64,000 bases of DNA from Paractinoplanes deccanensis. GTDB taxonomy: Bacteria > Actinomycetota > Actinomycetes > Mycobacteriales > Micromonosporaceae. Position 1 is the stretch's first letter. Each line of letters begins with the position of its first letter. The notes beneath the pieces are model-generated. The model did no database searches, had not been told where the DNA came from, and saw only the letters and a list, made by a program, of their open reading frames with translations. Positions 7,956-16,920 of the stretch are shown piece by piece. The position numbers and the translations under genes are program-made. The stretch spans positions 1 to 64,000 of the forward strand of contig NZ_BOMI01000125.1 of the NCBI RefSeq assembly GCF_016862115.1, in the 5' to 3' direction.

Positions 7956-9161
7956 ATGAGCCCACGACCGCTCGCCGACCCCGACGTGGGGGAACGCATC
8001 CGGGCCCGCCGCCTGCTGCGCGGCTGGAGCATCCGGTACGCGGCGAGCCGCGCCGGCATCTCGCACGCCACCTGGGGACGCATCGAGCGGGGGCTCCAGG
8101 CGGCGAACAACCGCTTCATGCTGGCGGACATCGCCGAAGCGCTGGAGTGCTCGTCGGGCGACCTGGCCGGCGCGCCGGTGCCGGGCACGGACCGGGCGGC
8201 CACGGCGACGCGTGCCGGCGTACACGCTCTGCGCACCGCTCTGATCGACATCGATCTGACGGAACCGGGCGTCGCCGGGTCGCCGGCGATGGCGGAGCTC
8301 GACCGCGTGCTGTCGCTGGTCGACACGCTGCGGCAGGCGTGCGACTACGCCGGCACCATGCGGCTGCTGCCCGGCCTGCTGCACCACCTGCACGCCGAGA
8401 CGGCCGGGCCGGAACGGGGGCGGGCGCTGCGGCTGCTGTGCGAGGCCACCTTCATCGCCTCGTCGGTGCTGCGCAACCTCGGCCACCCGGGTGACGCGTG
8501 GCTGGGCGCCGAGCGCTGCCGCGACGCGGCCGAGGCCGTGGACGATCCGGTGCTGCTGGCGTACGCGGCCTACGCGCTCGCCACGGCGGCGACGGCCAGC
8601 GGCTCGCACCAAAGGGGACAGACGATCGCCGAGCGGGCCGCCGGCGACCTGCGGCGGCACCTGTCCCGGCCGGGCGGTGCCGAGATCCTCGGCTCGCTCC
8701 AGCTGATCTCGGCCAAGGCCGCGCGGGGACGCGGCCACCCGGAGGACAGCGCGGCGTGGCTCGCCGAGGCGAAGCGGCTGGCCCGGCGCACCGGGGAGAC
8801 CACGACCATGGGCCTGTACTTCGGCCCCACCAACGTCGACATCTGGCGGATCAGCATCGAGGTCAACGAGGGCGACGCCGAACGGGCGGCCGCGGTGGCC
8901 CGGCGCACGTCCCCGATGGCGATCGCGGCCGGCTTCCGGCAGGTCTTCTACTACGCCGACACGGCGCGCGCCCTGGCCCACCTGACCGGCCGCGAACGCG
9001 AGGCGGTGCGCTATCTGCTCACCGCCGAGCGCATCGCCCCGCAGCACGTGCACACCACTGCCGACCTGCACGCCACGACGCGGACGCTGCTGGCGCGCCT
9101 GCACCGCCAGGCCGGCGGCGCCGAGCTGCGCGGCCTCTCGGAACGGATGTGGACGCCCTAA
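7956..9161 (+). CDS. XRE-family HTH regulator with TPR-like C-terminus
   Basis: Regulator of 401 aa. The N-terminal helix-turn-helix (about residues 10-65) contains VGERIRARRLLRGWSIRYAA and SHATWGRIERG, typical of XRE/Cro repressors. The remaining 330 residues are helical, Ala/Leu-rich and repeat-like, as in the tetratricopeptide C-terminal domains of many actinomycete XRE regulators that sense peptides or small molecules. The start ATG at 7956 lies 33 bases after a perfect palindrome. The gene ends by overlapping, tail to tail by 4 bases, the hydrolase gene on the other strand. The target genes are unknown and autoregulation is likely. Confidence 0.82.
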   Translation: MSPRPLADPDVGERIRARRLLRGWSIRYAASRAGISHATWGRIERGLQAANNRFMLADIAEALECSSGDLAGAPVPGTDRAATATRAGVHALRTALIDIDLTEPGVAGSPAMAELDRVLSLVDTLRQACDYAGTMRLLPGLLHHLHAETAGPERGRALRLLCEATFIASSVLRNLGHPGDAWLGAERCRDAAEAVDDPVLLAYAAYALATAATASGSHQRGQTIAERAAGDLRRHLSRPGGAEILGSLQLISAKAARGRGHPEDSAAWLAEAKRLARRTGETTTMGLYFGPTNVDIWRISIEVNEGDAERAAAVARRTSPMAIAAGFRQVFYYADTARALAHLTGREREAVRYLLTAERIAPQHVHTTADLHATTRTLLARLHRQAGGAELRGLSERMWTP

Positions 9162-9952
9162 TCGGCCTTGGGCATCGGGACGTCGCGGAAGGCGGAGGTC
9201 GTCCGGTCGGCGTAGGCGTTCATGTCGCCGGTCTCCATCGGGCCGTCCCACGTGCGCGGCAGCGGCACCGGGACGGAGGGTGCGACGCGCTTGACGATCT
9301 CGTCGAGCACCTTTTCGGCGTCGCCGACCCACAGGTGCTTGGCGCCCTCCATGGGCACGACCTCGCACTGCGGCACCGCGGCGAACCGCTCGGTCGCCTC
9401 CGGGGGACGCAGGTAGTCGTCGAACTCCGGGATGAGGGCCGTGAGCGGCTTGTCCGACGAAGCCCACGCGCTCAGGTGCGCCGGCTGCGAGAAGCGCAGC
9501 GGCGGCGAGAGGAGGATGGCGCCCCGTACCGCCGGATCGAGGCCGTGCATCAGGGTCAGGTCGGTGCCGAACGACCAGCCGAGCAGCCAGATGTTGGGCA
9601 GGTCGGCGAACTCCGCGTACTCGATGGCGGCGGCCACGTCGTACTTCTCGTCGACGCCGGCCGAGAAGGTGCCCTCGCTGGTGCCGCGGACGCTGCTGGT
9701 GCCGCGGGTGTTGAAGCGCAGCACCGCCAGGCCCGCCAGCGCCGGCAGCCGCCACGCGGCCTTGCGGAAGATGTGGCTGTCCATCATGCCGCCGTGGGTG
9801 GGCAGCGGGTGCAGGCAGACCAGCGTGGCGACCGGGTCGCCCTCCAGGGGCGTGGCCAGCTCACCGACGAGGGTGAGGCCGTCGGCGGTCTCCAGCTCGA
9901 TGTCCTCGCGGCGCGCGGGCAGGATCGAGTTGGCGCGGATGGGGTTGCTCAT
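9158..9952 (-). CDS. Alpha/beta hydrolase
   Basis: Protein of 264 aa with the fold of small dienelactone-hydrolase or esterase-like alpha/beta hydrolases. The oxyanion-side segment is LVCLHPLPTHGG. The next strand carries AVLRFNTRGTSSVRG, and the nucleophile elbow is GWSFGTD (Ser). The predicted catalytic Asp lies near IPEFDDYLR and the His in GAKHLWVG. Length and motif order match the cytoplasmic family with the GFSFGG-type elbow, but the natural substrate cannot be told. It is followed upstream, 14 bases away on the same strand, by the metal-ribbon gene, so the two may be co-transcribed. Confidence 0.8.
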   Translation of the reverse strand: MSNPIRANSILPARREDIELETADGLTLVGELATPLEGDPVATLVCLHPLPTHGGMMDSHIFRKAAWRLPALAGLAVLRFNTRGTSSVRGTSEGTFSAGVDEKYDVAAAIEYAEFADLPNIWLLGWSFGTDLTLMHGLDPAVRGAILLSPPLRFSQPAHLSAWASSDKPLTALIPEFDDYLRPPEATERFAAVPQCEVVPMEGAKHLWVGDAEKVLDEIVKRVAPSVPVPLPRTWDGPMETGDMNAYADRTTSAFRDVPMPKAD

Positions 9953-9966
9953 GTTCTCGATGATCC

Positions 9967-10305
9967 CTAACCGTATCTAGGGGCGTTGCGGGAGCGCTCC
10001 ACTCCGGGCAAGCGCCGGTCCCGCGCCTTCCAGCAGCCCGTGTGCCAGTGGCGGCGGTCGCTCTCGTCGCCGCGGCCGTCGATCGGCCACGCCACGACGT
10101 GCGCCACGCCCGGCCTGATGTCCTGGACACACCCCGGGCAGCGGTACGTCTTCACGGCCGCCCCGCCGAAGATCGACCGGACCATCCACTCGCCGTCCTG
10201 CCATTGCTGGACGCCTTCGATGCCCTTGCGGACGCGCTCGTCGGTCAGCGCGCGGGGCTCGTCGGATCCGCCGCGGCGGCGGGGATGATTGCGGCGGGGA
10301 CTCAC
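9967..10305 (-). CDS. Small metal-ribbon protein, 112 aa
   Basis: Small, basic, conserved-looking protein. Its core has VKTYRCPGCVQDIRPG followed by HVVAW and, after a charged loop, HWHTGCW. The Cys-x2-Cys and His-x2-Cys arrangement suggests a zinc ribbon. From memory, actinomycete homologues are often mislabelled ATP/GTP-binding protein. No nucleotide-binding motif is visible. The start is taken at the GTG at 10305, giving MSPRRNHPRRRGG. No good ribosome site precedes it, so it may be leaderless. The function is unknown. It is divergent from the aldehyde dehydrogenase gene over 60 bases. Confidence 0.72.
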   Translation of the reverse strand: MSPRRNHPRRRGGSDEPRALTDERVRKGIEGVQQWQDGEWMVRSIFGGAAVKTYRCPGCVQDIRPGVAHVVAWPIDGRGDESDRRHWHTGCWKARDRRLPGVERSRNAPRYG

Positions 10306-10365
10306 AACATCAAGCGTACGGTCAAGTGATGACTCACCGGTAACTACGGCCCTAGACTGCCGAAC

Positions 10366-11856
10366 ATGACCGCTACTCGCGTTCCCGGACTCCCGGTCGT
10401 CGAAGACGGCGTGCTCATCTCCACCCACCCCGCCACCGGCAAGGAAGCGGGACGGGTGCCCGTCGCGGACGCCGCCGCCGTCGAAGCCGCCACCGCCCGC
10501 GCCCGCGAGGCCGCCCGCTGGTGGCAGTCCCTCGGCTTCGACGGGCGCAAGGAGCGGTTGATGCGCTGGCGCTCGCTGCTCGCCCGGCGCGTCGAGGAGG
10601 TCGCCGAGCTCACCGGGCTCGAGGCCGGCAAGCCCCACGCGGACGCGGTCGTCGAGGCGGCCGGCGCGGTCGAGCACCTCGACTGGATGGCCCGGCACGC
10701 CAAGCGCGTCCTCGGCCCGCGGCGCACGGCGACCCGCCTGCTGCTCATGGAGCACACCGGTCACCTCGAATACCAGCCGTACGGGGTGGTCGGCGTCATC
10801 GGGCCGTGGAACTACCCGATCCTCACGCCGATGGGCTCGATCGCCGGCGCGCTCTCGGCCGGCAACGCTGTCGTGTTCAAGCCGAGCGAATACACCCCGA
10901 TCGTCGGCCAGTGGCTGGCCGACACGTTCGCCGAGGTGGTGCCGGAGCAGCCGGTGCTCCAGGTGGTGCACGGCCTCGGCGACGTCGGCGCCGCGCTCTG
11001 CCGCTCCGGGGTCAACAAGATCGCGTTCACCGGCTCGACCGCCACGGCCAAGAAGGTGCTGGCCGCCTGCGCGGACAACCTCGTGCCGACGGTGATCGAG
11101 GCGGGCGGCAAGGACGCGATCATCGTGGACGACGACGCGGACGTGGACGCCGCCGCCGAGGCCGCGGTCTGGGGCGCCATGACCAACGCCGGCCAGACGT
11201 GCATCGGCATCGAGCGGGCGTACGCGGTGGCGCCCGTCTACGACGCGTTCGTGGCGGCCGTGGTGGAAAAGGCCGGCAAGCTGCGCACCGGCGACCAGAT
11301 CGGCCCGATCACCATGCCGCGCCAGCTCGACATCATCCGCGAGCACATCGACGACGCGCTGGCCAAGGGCGGCAGGGCGGTGCTCGGCGGCGCGGAGGCC
11401 GTGCAGCCGCCGTACGTGGCACCGACCGTGCTGGTCGACGTGCCCGCCGACGCGCGCGGGATCCGCGAGGAGACGTTCGGCCCGACGCTGACCATCACCA
11501 AGGTCGCCGACGCGGAGGAGGCGCTGCAGCAGGCGAACGGCACCTCGTACGGCCTCGGGGGTGCGGTCTTCGGCAAGCGCAACGCGATCCGCATCGCGCG
11601 CCGGCTGCGCTCCGGCATGGTCGCGGTCAACGGCACGCTCACCTTCTCGGGCATGGGAAACCTGCCCTTCGGCGGCGTGGGCGACTCCGGCTTCGGCCGC
11701 ATCCACGGCGAGGACGGGCTGCGCGAGTTCGCCCGGCCCAAGGCGATCACCGTACGGCGTGGGCCCTCGCTCCTGCCCGCGATGACCTTCGAGCGCACGC
11801 CCGGACAGGTGGCGACCATCATCAGGGCGTTGAAGATCCTGTACGGGCGGAGGTGA
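10366..11856 (+). CDS. Aldehyde dehydrogenase (succinate-semialdehyde type)
   Basis: NAD(P)-dependent aldehyde dehydrogenase of 496 aa. It shows GVVGVIGPWNYPIL with the oxyanion Asn, KPSEYTP, the cofactor loop FTGSTATAKKV, the Glu motif as VIEAGGKDA (usually ELGGK) and the catalytic Cys in NAGQTCIGIER. The late EETFGPTL and LPFGGVGDSGFGR motifs are intact. The overall pattern, with no variant at the Cys, resembles the succinic-semialdehyde dehydrogenase branch of actinomycetes. Substrate is inferred only from that likeness. It is followed 15 bases later by an ABC transporter pair and divergent from the metal-ribbon gene. Confidence 0.85.
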   Translation: MTATRVPGLPVVEDGVLISTHPATGKEAGRVPVADAAAVEAATARAREAARWWQSLGFDGRKERLMRWRSLLARRVEEVAELTGLEAGKPHADAVVEAAGAVEHLDWMARHAKRVLGPRRTATRLLLMEHTGHLEYQPYGVVGVIGPWNYPILTPMGSIAGALSAGNAVVFKPSEYTPIVGQWLADTFAEVVPEQPVLQVVHGLGDVGAALCRSGVNKIAFTGSTATAKKVLAACADNLVPTVIEAGGKDAIIVDDDADVDAAAEAAVWGAMTNAGQTCIGIERAYAVAPVYDAFVAAVVEKAGKLRTGDQIGPITMPRQLDIIREHIDDALAKGGRAVLGGAEAVQPPYVAPTVLVDVPADARGIREETFGPTLTITKVADAEEALQQANGTSYGLGGAVFGKRNAIRIARRLRSGMVAVNGTLTFSGMGNLPFGGVGDSGFGRIHGEDGLREFARPKAITVRRGPSLLPAMTFERTPGQVATIIRALKILYGRR

Positions 11857-11871
11857 GCTAGGGTCCTCGAC

Positions 11872-12510
11872 GTGGAAGCGGTCGAGGTCAAGAGCCTGTA
11901 CGCCGGCTACGGCGCCGCGCCGGTGCTGGAGGACGTCACCCTCACCGTACCGACGGGCCAGGGTGTCTGCGTCGTCGGCGAGAACGGCGTCGGCAAGTCC
12001 ACCCTGCTGCGCTGCGTCAGCGGCCTGCAACAGGTGGAGAGCGGCACCATCACGGTCTTCGGCGGCGACCCCGGCGCCACCCCGGAGTTCTGGCGTGCCG
12101 TCGTCACCACCGTCGAACCGCCCACGTGGTATCCCGGCCTCACCGCCCGCGAGCACGCCGAGCTGGTCTGCCGCGCCCACGGCCAGGACCCGGCGGAGGC
12201 CGGCATCGACGAGGCGCTGGAGCGCTTCGGCCTGGCCCGGCACGCCGACGCGATCCCGCCGTCGCTCTCGTCCGGCCAGAAGCAGCGGCTCGTGCTCGCG
12301 ATCGCCCTGCTGCGCCCCAGCTCCCTGCTCATCCTCGACGAGCCCGAGCAGCGCCTCGACCGCGAGGGCCGCGCCGACGTGGCGGCCCTGCTCGCCGACT
12401 ACCTGGCCGGCGGCGGCTCCCTGCTGATGGCCAGCCACGACGACGACTTCGCGATCGCCTCCGGCGCGGCGATCACCACGATGGAGTCGCTGAGCGCGGT
12501 CGCCGGATGA
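11872..12510 (+). CDS. ABC transporter ATP-binding protein
   Basis: ATPase subunit of 212 aa. Walker A is GENGVGKST, the signature LSSGQKQR, Walker B LLILDEP and the switch His in ASHDDD. The chain is on the short side. It starts at GTG 11872 and its TGA overlaps the ATG of the next gene (ATGA), so the two are translated together and form one transporter. Substrate is unknown. The D-loop region reads EQRLDREG, a common export-type variant. Confidence 0.9.
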   Translation: MEAVEVKSLYAGYGAAPVLEDVTLTVPTGQGVCVVGENGVGKSTLLRCVSGLQQVESGTITVFGGDPGATPEFWRAVVTTVEPPTWYPGLTAREHAELVCRAHGQDPAEAGIDEALERFGLARHADAIPPSLSSGQKQRLVLAIALLRPSSLLILDEPEQRLDREGRADVAALLADYLAGGGSLLMASHDDDFAIASGAAITTMESLSAVAG

Positions 12511-13994
12511 CCACCGTCCCGCTGGCGCCCGTCCGGCGCTGGATCCTGCGCCGCCAGTCCGCCCACCGCGAGCGCGGCGCCACCCTGAACAGCCTCTACA
12601 TCGGCGCCCTCACCGTCGCGATCGTCGGCGGCATGCTGCACCGCCAGCTGGCCGAGGTCTTCTGGCCCCCGCACCCCGACGCCTCCGGCCTGGCCGGCGC
12701 GTCCCTCACCGCCCTCTGCTACGGCCTGCTCTACCTGGCCCTGCGCCGGTTCGGCCCGCTCGCGCTGAGCCGCCCCGCCGCCTCCTGGCTGCTGACCGCC
12801 CCCGTGAGCCGCCGCAGCCTGCTGATCCCGTCCCTGCGCATCGCCGGCGCCGTGGCCGCGGTCCTCGGCGCCCTGGCCGGCATCGCCATCGTCGGCCACA
12901 CCGCCCCGCGCCCGGTCGCACTCCCCCTGCTCACCGCGGGCGGCGCGCTGCTGGGCCTGGTCCTGCTCCTGATCGCGGCGGCGGCCCAGGCCGGCGGCCG
13001 CTGGGGCACCGCGGTCGACGCGCTGATGAGCCTGCTCTTCGCCGCCGGCTTCGCGGGCCTGGTCGCCGACACCACGCTCGACCAGCCCGTCGCGGTCACG
13101 GCGTGGCCCCCGGCCCAGACCCTGGTCCCGCTGGTCGCGGGCGTCGCGGTCGTCGTCCTGGTCGTTCTCGCTCTGGTCGTACGAGGCCTCGCGCGCACCC
13201 CCAGCGACCACATCCTCGACGCCTCCCGCACCGCGGGCACCCTCTTCGACGCGGCCTTCGGCATCGAGCCGTCCTTCCTCACCGACATGATCGAGCGCCG
13301 CTACTGGGCCGCCCGCCGCCTGCGCTCGGTCACCCTGCCGTCGCGCCTCCCGGTGCTGGTCGCCCAGGACCTGCTGCTCACCCTGCGCCGCCGGCGCCGC
13401 CTGCTGTGGCTGGTCTTCGGCGCCGCCTTCCCGCTGCTGCTGGGCAACGCGCCCGCATGGATCCTGGGCGCGGCGGTGCTGCTGGGCGCGCTGATCGCCG
13501 GCATGACCGCCACGGGCAACGTCCGCACCGACGCCGGCAACGCGGTGCTCCTGCGCTTGCTGGGCCTGTCGTCCCGCCAGGCGGTGTTGCAACGCCTGTG
13601 GATCCCGGGAGTCCTGGCCGCCCTCTGGTCGGCGGCGGCCCTGACCGCCCTGGACGTGCTGGGCGACCTGCCCGCCGGCCCGTGGTGGGCGCTCGGCCTG
13701 GCCCTCGGCCCGGTAGGAGCGGCCGCGGCCGTCCACCGAGCGCGGGCGGGCTTCGTCCGCAACGACCTGCTGCCCCTGGACACCCCGATGGGCACCCTGT
13801 CGACGGGCCCCCTGGTCAACGCGGTGATCGGGCCGGACATGCTGCTGCTCGGGCTGCCGGCGCTGGTGGAGATCGCGCAGGGCAATCCGCTCTCCTGGAC
13901 CACGGTGCTGGTCCAGGCCGTGGTGGGCGTCATCGGCGCCCGCGCCTACCTGTCGGGCACGACAGACACCGACCGCACGGAGCTCTCGCGGTAG
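12507..13994 (+). CDS. ABC transporter membrane subunit
   Basis: Integral membrane protein of 495 aa with roughly ten hydrophobic segments separated by short Arg-rich loops. One cytoplasmic loop (around residues 270-300) has IERRYWAARRLRSV before another block of helices. It shares no motif I can name with a characterised permease family. Its 4-base ATGA overlap with the ATPase gene and the paired layout make it the permease of that transporter. The C-terminus ends in a short hydrophilic tail. The role is probably efflux or membrane maintenance, by inference from the export-type ATPase. Confidence 0.75.
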   Translation: MTTVPLAPVRRWILRRQSAHRERGATLNSLYIGALTVAIVGGMLHRQLAEVFWPPHPDASGLAGASLTALCYGLLYLALRRFGPLALSRPAASWLLTAPVSRRSLLIPSLRIAGAVAAVLGALAGIAIVGHTAPRPVALPLLTAGGALLGLVLLLIAAAAQAGGRWGTAVDALMSLLFAAGFAGLVADTTLDQPVAVTAWPPAQTLVPLVAGVAVVVLVVLALVVRGLARTPSDHILDASRTAGTLFDAAFGIEPSFLTDMIERRYWAARRLRSVTLPSRLPVLVAQDLLLTLRRRRRLLWLVFGAAFPLLLGNAPAWILGAAVLLGALIAGMTATGNVRTDAGNAVLLRLLGLSSRQAVLQRLWIPGVLAALWSAAALTALDVLGDLPAGPWWALGLALGPVGAAAAVHRARAGFVRNDLLPLDTPMGTLSTGPLVNAVIGPDMLLLGLPALVEIAQGNPLSWTTVLVQAVVGVIGARAYLSGTTDTDRTELSR

Positions 13995-14005
13995 CCGCCC
14001 TCAGG

Positions 14006-14021
14006 CAGAACGAACGTTCTG
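14006..14021. promoter_or_regulatory. Inverted repeat resembling an SOS box
   Basis: CAGAACG-AA-CGTTCTG is a perfect inverted repeat containing GAAC-N4-GTTC, the core of actinobacterial LexA boxes. It lies between the convergent ABC permease and nucS genes, so it is not in an obvious promoter. It could equally be a weak terminator stem. Confidence 0.3.
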
Positions 14022-14073
14022 TCCACCCGTGGGAACGCGAAGGTGGCGGCCGTGAGGGCCTGCGGCCCGGCGG

Positions 14074-14733
14074 CTAGAAGAGGGTGAGCTCGTTGCGCTC
14101 GATGCCGCGCAGCTTGTCGTAATCGACCACGACGCAGCGGATGCCCCGGTCGGTGGCCAGGACCCGGGCCTGGGGCTTGATCTCCTGGGCCGCGAAGACG
14201 CCCTTGACCGGGGCGAGCAGCGGGTCACGGTTCATCAGTTCGAGGTAGCGGGTCAGCTGCTCGACGCCGTCGATCTCGCCTCGGCGCTTGATCTCCACGG
14301 CCACCGCGCCGCCGTCGGCGTCTCGGCAGAGGAGGTCGACCGGGCCGATCGCCGTCATGTACTCCCGGCGCACCAGGGTCCAGCCCTCGCCGAAGGTCTC
14401 CGGGTGGGCCGCCAGCAGCTCCTGGAGGTGGGCCTCCACGCCGTCCTTCTGGAGGCCGGGGTCGACGCCCAGGTCGTACGAGGTGTCCTGGAAGATCTCC
14501 TCCAGGGTGATCCGCAGCTCCTCGCCGGCCTTGTTGACGACCTTCCACACCCCGGGCTGCTCGTGCAGCTTGCAGGGCGGGCTCATCCAGTTGAGCGGCT
14601 TGTAGGCGCGGTCGTCCGCGTGGATCGAGACCGAGCCGTCGGCCTTGACCATCAGCAGCCGGACGGCCGGAGGCAGGTGGGCGGACAACCGTCCGACGTA
14701 GTCGACGGAGCACTTCGCGATGACCAGACGCAC
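14074..14733 (-). CDS. nucS: Mismatch endonuclease NucS (EndoMS)
   Basis: Endonuclease of 219 aa that substitutes for MutS/MutL mismatch repair in most actinobacteria. The N-terminal dimerisation part is followed by a restriction-endonuclease-like core. This shows PVDLLCRD (Asp133) and VAVEIKRRGEIDGVEQL with the Glu147-x-Lys149 pair. The final residues LTLF resemble the clamp-binding tail of the family. Length and motif order are full. It is divergent from the DUF4126 gene over 52 bases. From memory, Streptomyces carries nucS in the same neighbourhood. Confidence 0.95.
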   Translation of the reverse strand: MRLVIAKCSVDYVGRLSAHLPPAVRLLMVKADGSVSIHADDRAYKPLNWMSPPCKLHEQPGVWKVVNKAGEELRITLEEIFQDTSYDLGVDPGLQKDGVEAHLQELLAAHPETFGEGWTLVRREYMTAIGPVDLLCRDADGGAVAVEIKRRGEIDGVEQLTRYLELMNRDPLLAPVKGVFAAQEIKPQARVLATDRGIRCVVVDYDKLRGIERNELTLF

Positions 14734-14785
14734 CCGACGACCCTAGCGGAAGGCGCCGTTGGCGGCGGAATGCCATCCTTGAGGC

Positions 14786-15409
14786 GTGCTCGAAGCCCTC
14801 ACCGGCACCGGCCTCGCCGCATCCGCCGGGCTGAATGCCTACATCCCCCTGGTCGTGATGGGCCTGCTGGCCCGGTACACCGACCTGATCGACCTTCCCA
14901 CCGGCTGGTCCTGGCTGGCCAACGGCTGGACGCTGCTGATTCTCGCCCTGCTGCTGGCCATCGAGGTGGTCGCCGACAAGGTGCCCGTCGTCGACCACGT
15001 GAACGACGTCGTGCAGACCGTCGTACGCCCGACCGCGGGCGGCCTGGCCTTCGGGGCCGGCTCCGCGTCCGAGACCGTGACGGTGAGCGACCCGGGCTCG
15101 TTCTTCGGCTCGCACCAGTGGGTGCCGATCGCGGCCGGCGTGGTCATCGCGCTCTGCGTCCACGGGGTGAAGGCCGCCTCCCGCCCTGTTGTGAACACCA
15201 CCACGGCCGGGTTCGGCGCTCCCGTCGCGAGCACCGCCGAAGATGTCGGCAGCGTGCTGATGTCCGTGCTGGCCATCGTGCTGCCCGTGTTGGTCCTGGT
15301 AGGACTGTTGTTCCTCGTGTTCGGCGGTGTCTGGGTGGTGCGCCGCCGCCGCAAGAGGGCGAAGCGCACACAACTGTCGGGTTCCGGCACCCCACACCCG
15401 TTTGGTTGA
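14786..15409 (+). CDS. DUF4126 family membrane protein
   Basis: Membrane protein of 207 aa. It opens with LTGTGLAASAGLNAYIPLV, the typical small-residue start of DUF4126, and has five to six hydrophobic helices. A conserved loop HVNDVVQTVVRPTAGG sits after the second helix and ASRPVVNTTTAGFGAP before the last pair. The C-terminus is an Arg/Lys-rich cytoplasmic tail. The function is not known. GTG is the start codon. The next gene, also membrane-bound, begins 9 bases after the stop and may be in the same operon. Confidence 0.8.
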   Translation: MLEALTGTGLAASAGLNAYIPLVVMGLLARYTDLIDLPTGWSWLANGWTLLILALLLAIEVVADKVPVVDHVNDVVQTVVRPTAGGLAFGAGSASETVTVSDPGSFFGSHQWVPIAAGVVIALCVHGVKAASRPVVNTTTAGFGAPVASTAEDVGSVLMSVLAIVLPVLVLVGLLFLVFGGVWVVRRRRKRAKRTQLSGSGTPHPFG

Positions 15410-15418
15410 CTCTCTGGC

Positions 15419-16768
15419 GTGTTCGCGATCGCCGTGCCCGCCTTCGCCTTCGCGTGGTGGGCCGCCTGCTACCTGCTCGGCCGCGACCCGGTCCGGCAGC
15501 CGACGGGCCGGGCGGCCGCGGCGCTCATGGCGTATGCGGTCGGCGTCGCGGTGTGGACGGTCGCGCCCGACTCGACGCTCGCGCAGGTCCTGTTCTGCGC
15601 TCCGGTCCTGCTCTGGGCCGGCAGCACCGTGGCGCTGCTGCCGGCGACCCTGCCCGAGCGGCGGCACATCGACCTGGGCTGGCTGGTGCTGGCCGCCGCG
15701 TTCCTCGGCACGGTGATCGCCCTGCCGCAGGCCGGCCGGCTGGTCGTGCTCGCCCCGCTGGCCGGCGGGGTGGTGCTGCTCTGGCGCTTCCGTGACCAGG
15801 TGCGGCCGCCGATGCTGCCGGCCGCCCTCACGGTCGCCGCGGTGCTCTACGGGGTGACGCTGGCCGTCCTGCTGCTCCCGGTCGACCTGGGCGCGCCGAT
15901 GCTGGTGATCGCGGCGCTCGGCGTCGACCTGCTGATGCTCGCCTTCCTGGTCGCCGTCCACGACGCGATGGCGGCCGGCGAGCGGCTGCGCCCCGATCTG
16001 CTCCGCTCGGTGGCGGGGGCCGTCGCGGCCGTCCTGCTGGTGGGGGCGCCGGCCGTGCTCACCGTGACCGTCGCGGAGTCCGACGCCGTGACGATCCTCC
16101 AGTTCGGCCTGCTCGCCGTCGTGATGACCTTCGTGGGGCTGCCGGGCGCGGCGCGCCGGGTGCTCGACGCGATCGCGTTCCGGCGCGATGCCCGGCTGCG
16201 CGCCGACCGGTCGGCGGTGCTGATGCTCGCCGAGGCGCTTCCGCGGCACCGCCACCGGCAGCAGCTGCCCGGGGTGAGCGAGGACGACTTCCGGCGCTTC
16301 ACCCATCAGGCGCTCGACAACTACGGCGACCTGGGCCGGCTGATGCGCAGCCCGCTGACCGACCTGCCAGTCATCGACCAGCGGCTCCGGGGGCGGCTCG
16401 AGCCCGGGACTCTGGAGCACAGGGCGCTGGAGCTGCGGGTGGTGCTCCAGGAGGGCGTCGACCGGCTGCGGCCGGCGGGGGCGTTCGACACCACCGACGC
16501 CTGGCGGTCGTACAACGTCCTGCACTACTGCTGCGTGCTGGGCCTCGATCCGTACGCCCGCAGGCCGCGCACGGACGGCCTGGACCGGGACGCGCGCCGG
16601 GCCCTCGACTGGATGCGGCGCCAGGTGCCCCGGCAGACGATGCGGCGCTGGCAGGGCGAGGGCGCCGCGGTCATCGCCGCCCGCCTCCGCGCCGACCTGG
16701 TCGGCGGCAAGCCGAAGTGGAGCGTGCGCAGCGGCCCGGCCCGAGCCGACGAGCGACGCCCAGGCTGA
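15419..16768 (+). CDS. Membrane protein, MAB_1171c-like C-terminus
   Basis: Protein of 449 aa. The first 250 residues contain seven to eight membrane helices. The rest is a soluble helical domain with RADRSAVLMLAEALPR, EDDFRRFTHQALDNYGDLG and RRQVPRQTMRRWQGEG. I know similar layouts only as uncharacterised actinobacterial membrane proteins, so the name is tentative. Starts at GTG 15419. The last eight or so codons lie within the first units of a 19-base tandem array, so the C-terminus (ARADERRPG) is encoded by repeat DNA. The following gene is the FtsK-like ATPase, 223 bases downstream. Confidence 0.6.
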   Translation: MFAIAVPAFAFAWWAACYLLGRDPVRQPTGRAAAALMAYAVGVAVWTVAPDSTLAQVLFCAPVLLWAGSTVALLPATLPERRHIDLGWLVLAAAFLGTVIALPQAGRLVVLAPLAGGVVLLWRFRDQVRPPMLPAALTVAAVLYGVTLAVLLLPVDLGAPMLVIAALGVDLLMLAFLVAVHDAMAAGERLRPDLLRSVAGAVAAVLLVGAPAVLTVTVAESDAVTILQFGLLAVVMTFVGLPGAARRVLDAIAFRRDARLRADRSAVLMLAEALPRHRHRQQLPGVSEDDFRRFTHQALDNYGDLGRLMRSPLTDLPVIDQRLRGRLEPGTLEHRALELRVVLQEGVDRLRPAGAFDTTDAWRSYNVLHYCCVLGLDPYARRPRTDGLDRDARRALDWMRRQVPRQTMRRWQGEGAAVIAARLRADLVGGKPKWSVRSGPARADERRPG

Positions 16769-16896
16769 CCAGCGACGCCCAAGCCGACCAGCGGCACCCC
16801 AGCCGACCAGCAGCGCCCAAGCCGACCAGCGGCACCCCAGCCGACCAGCAGCGCTCGGGCCGACCAGCGGCACCCCAGCCGACCAGCGGCACCCGG
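16745..16896. repeat. Eight tandem 19-bp repeats
   Basis: Eight 19-base units run without gaps. Their commonest form is GCCGACCAGCGGCACCCCA, and it alternates with GCCGACCAGCAGCGCCCAA. The array begins inside the 3' end of the preceding membrane-protein gene and fills most of the 223-base gap before the FtsK-like gene. Since 19 is not a multiple of three, it is not a protein repeat. The GACCAGC core also occurs in the 18-base array at 701. Confidence 0.85.
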
Positions 16897-16920
16897 GCCG
16901 GCGACGGCGAGCCGCGCCGA

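Noticed and set aside
9967..12438. Minus-strand frame of about 820 codons
   Set aside because: Only its last 112 codons have a natural protein composition. The rest is antisense to the aldehyde dehydrogenase and ABC genes.
16745..16896. CRISPR array
   Set aside because: The repeats are direct and adjacent with no spacers, and no cas gene is present.
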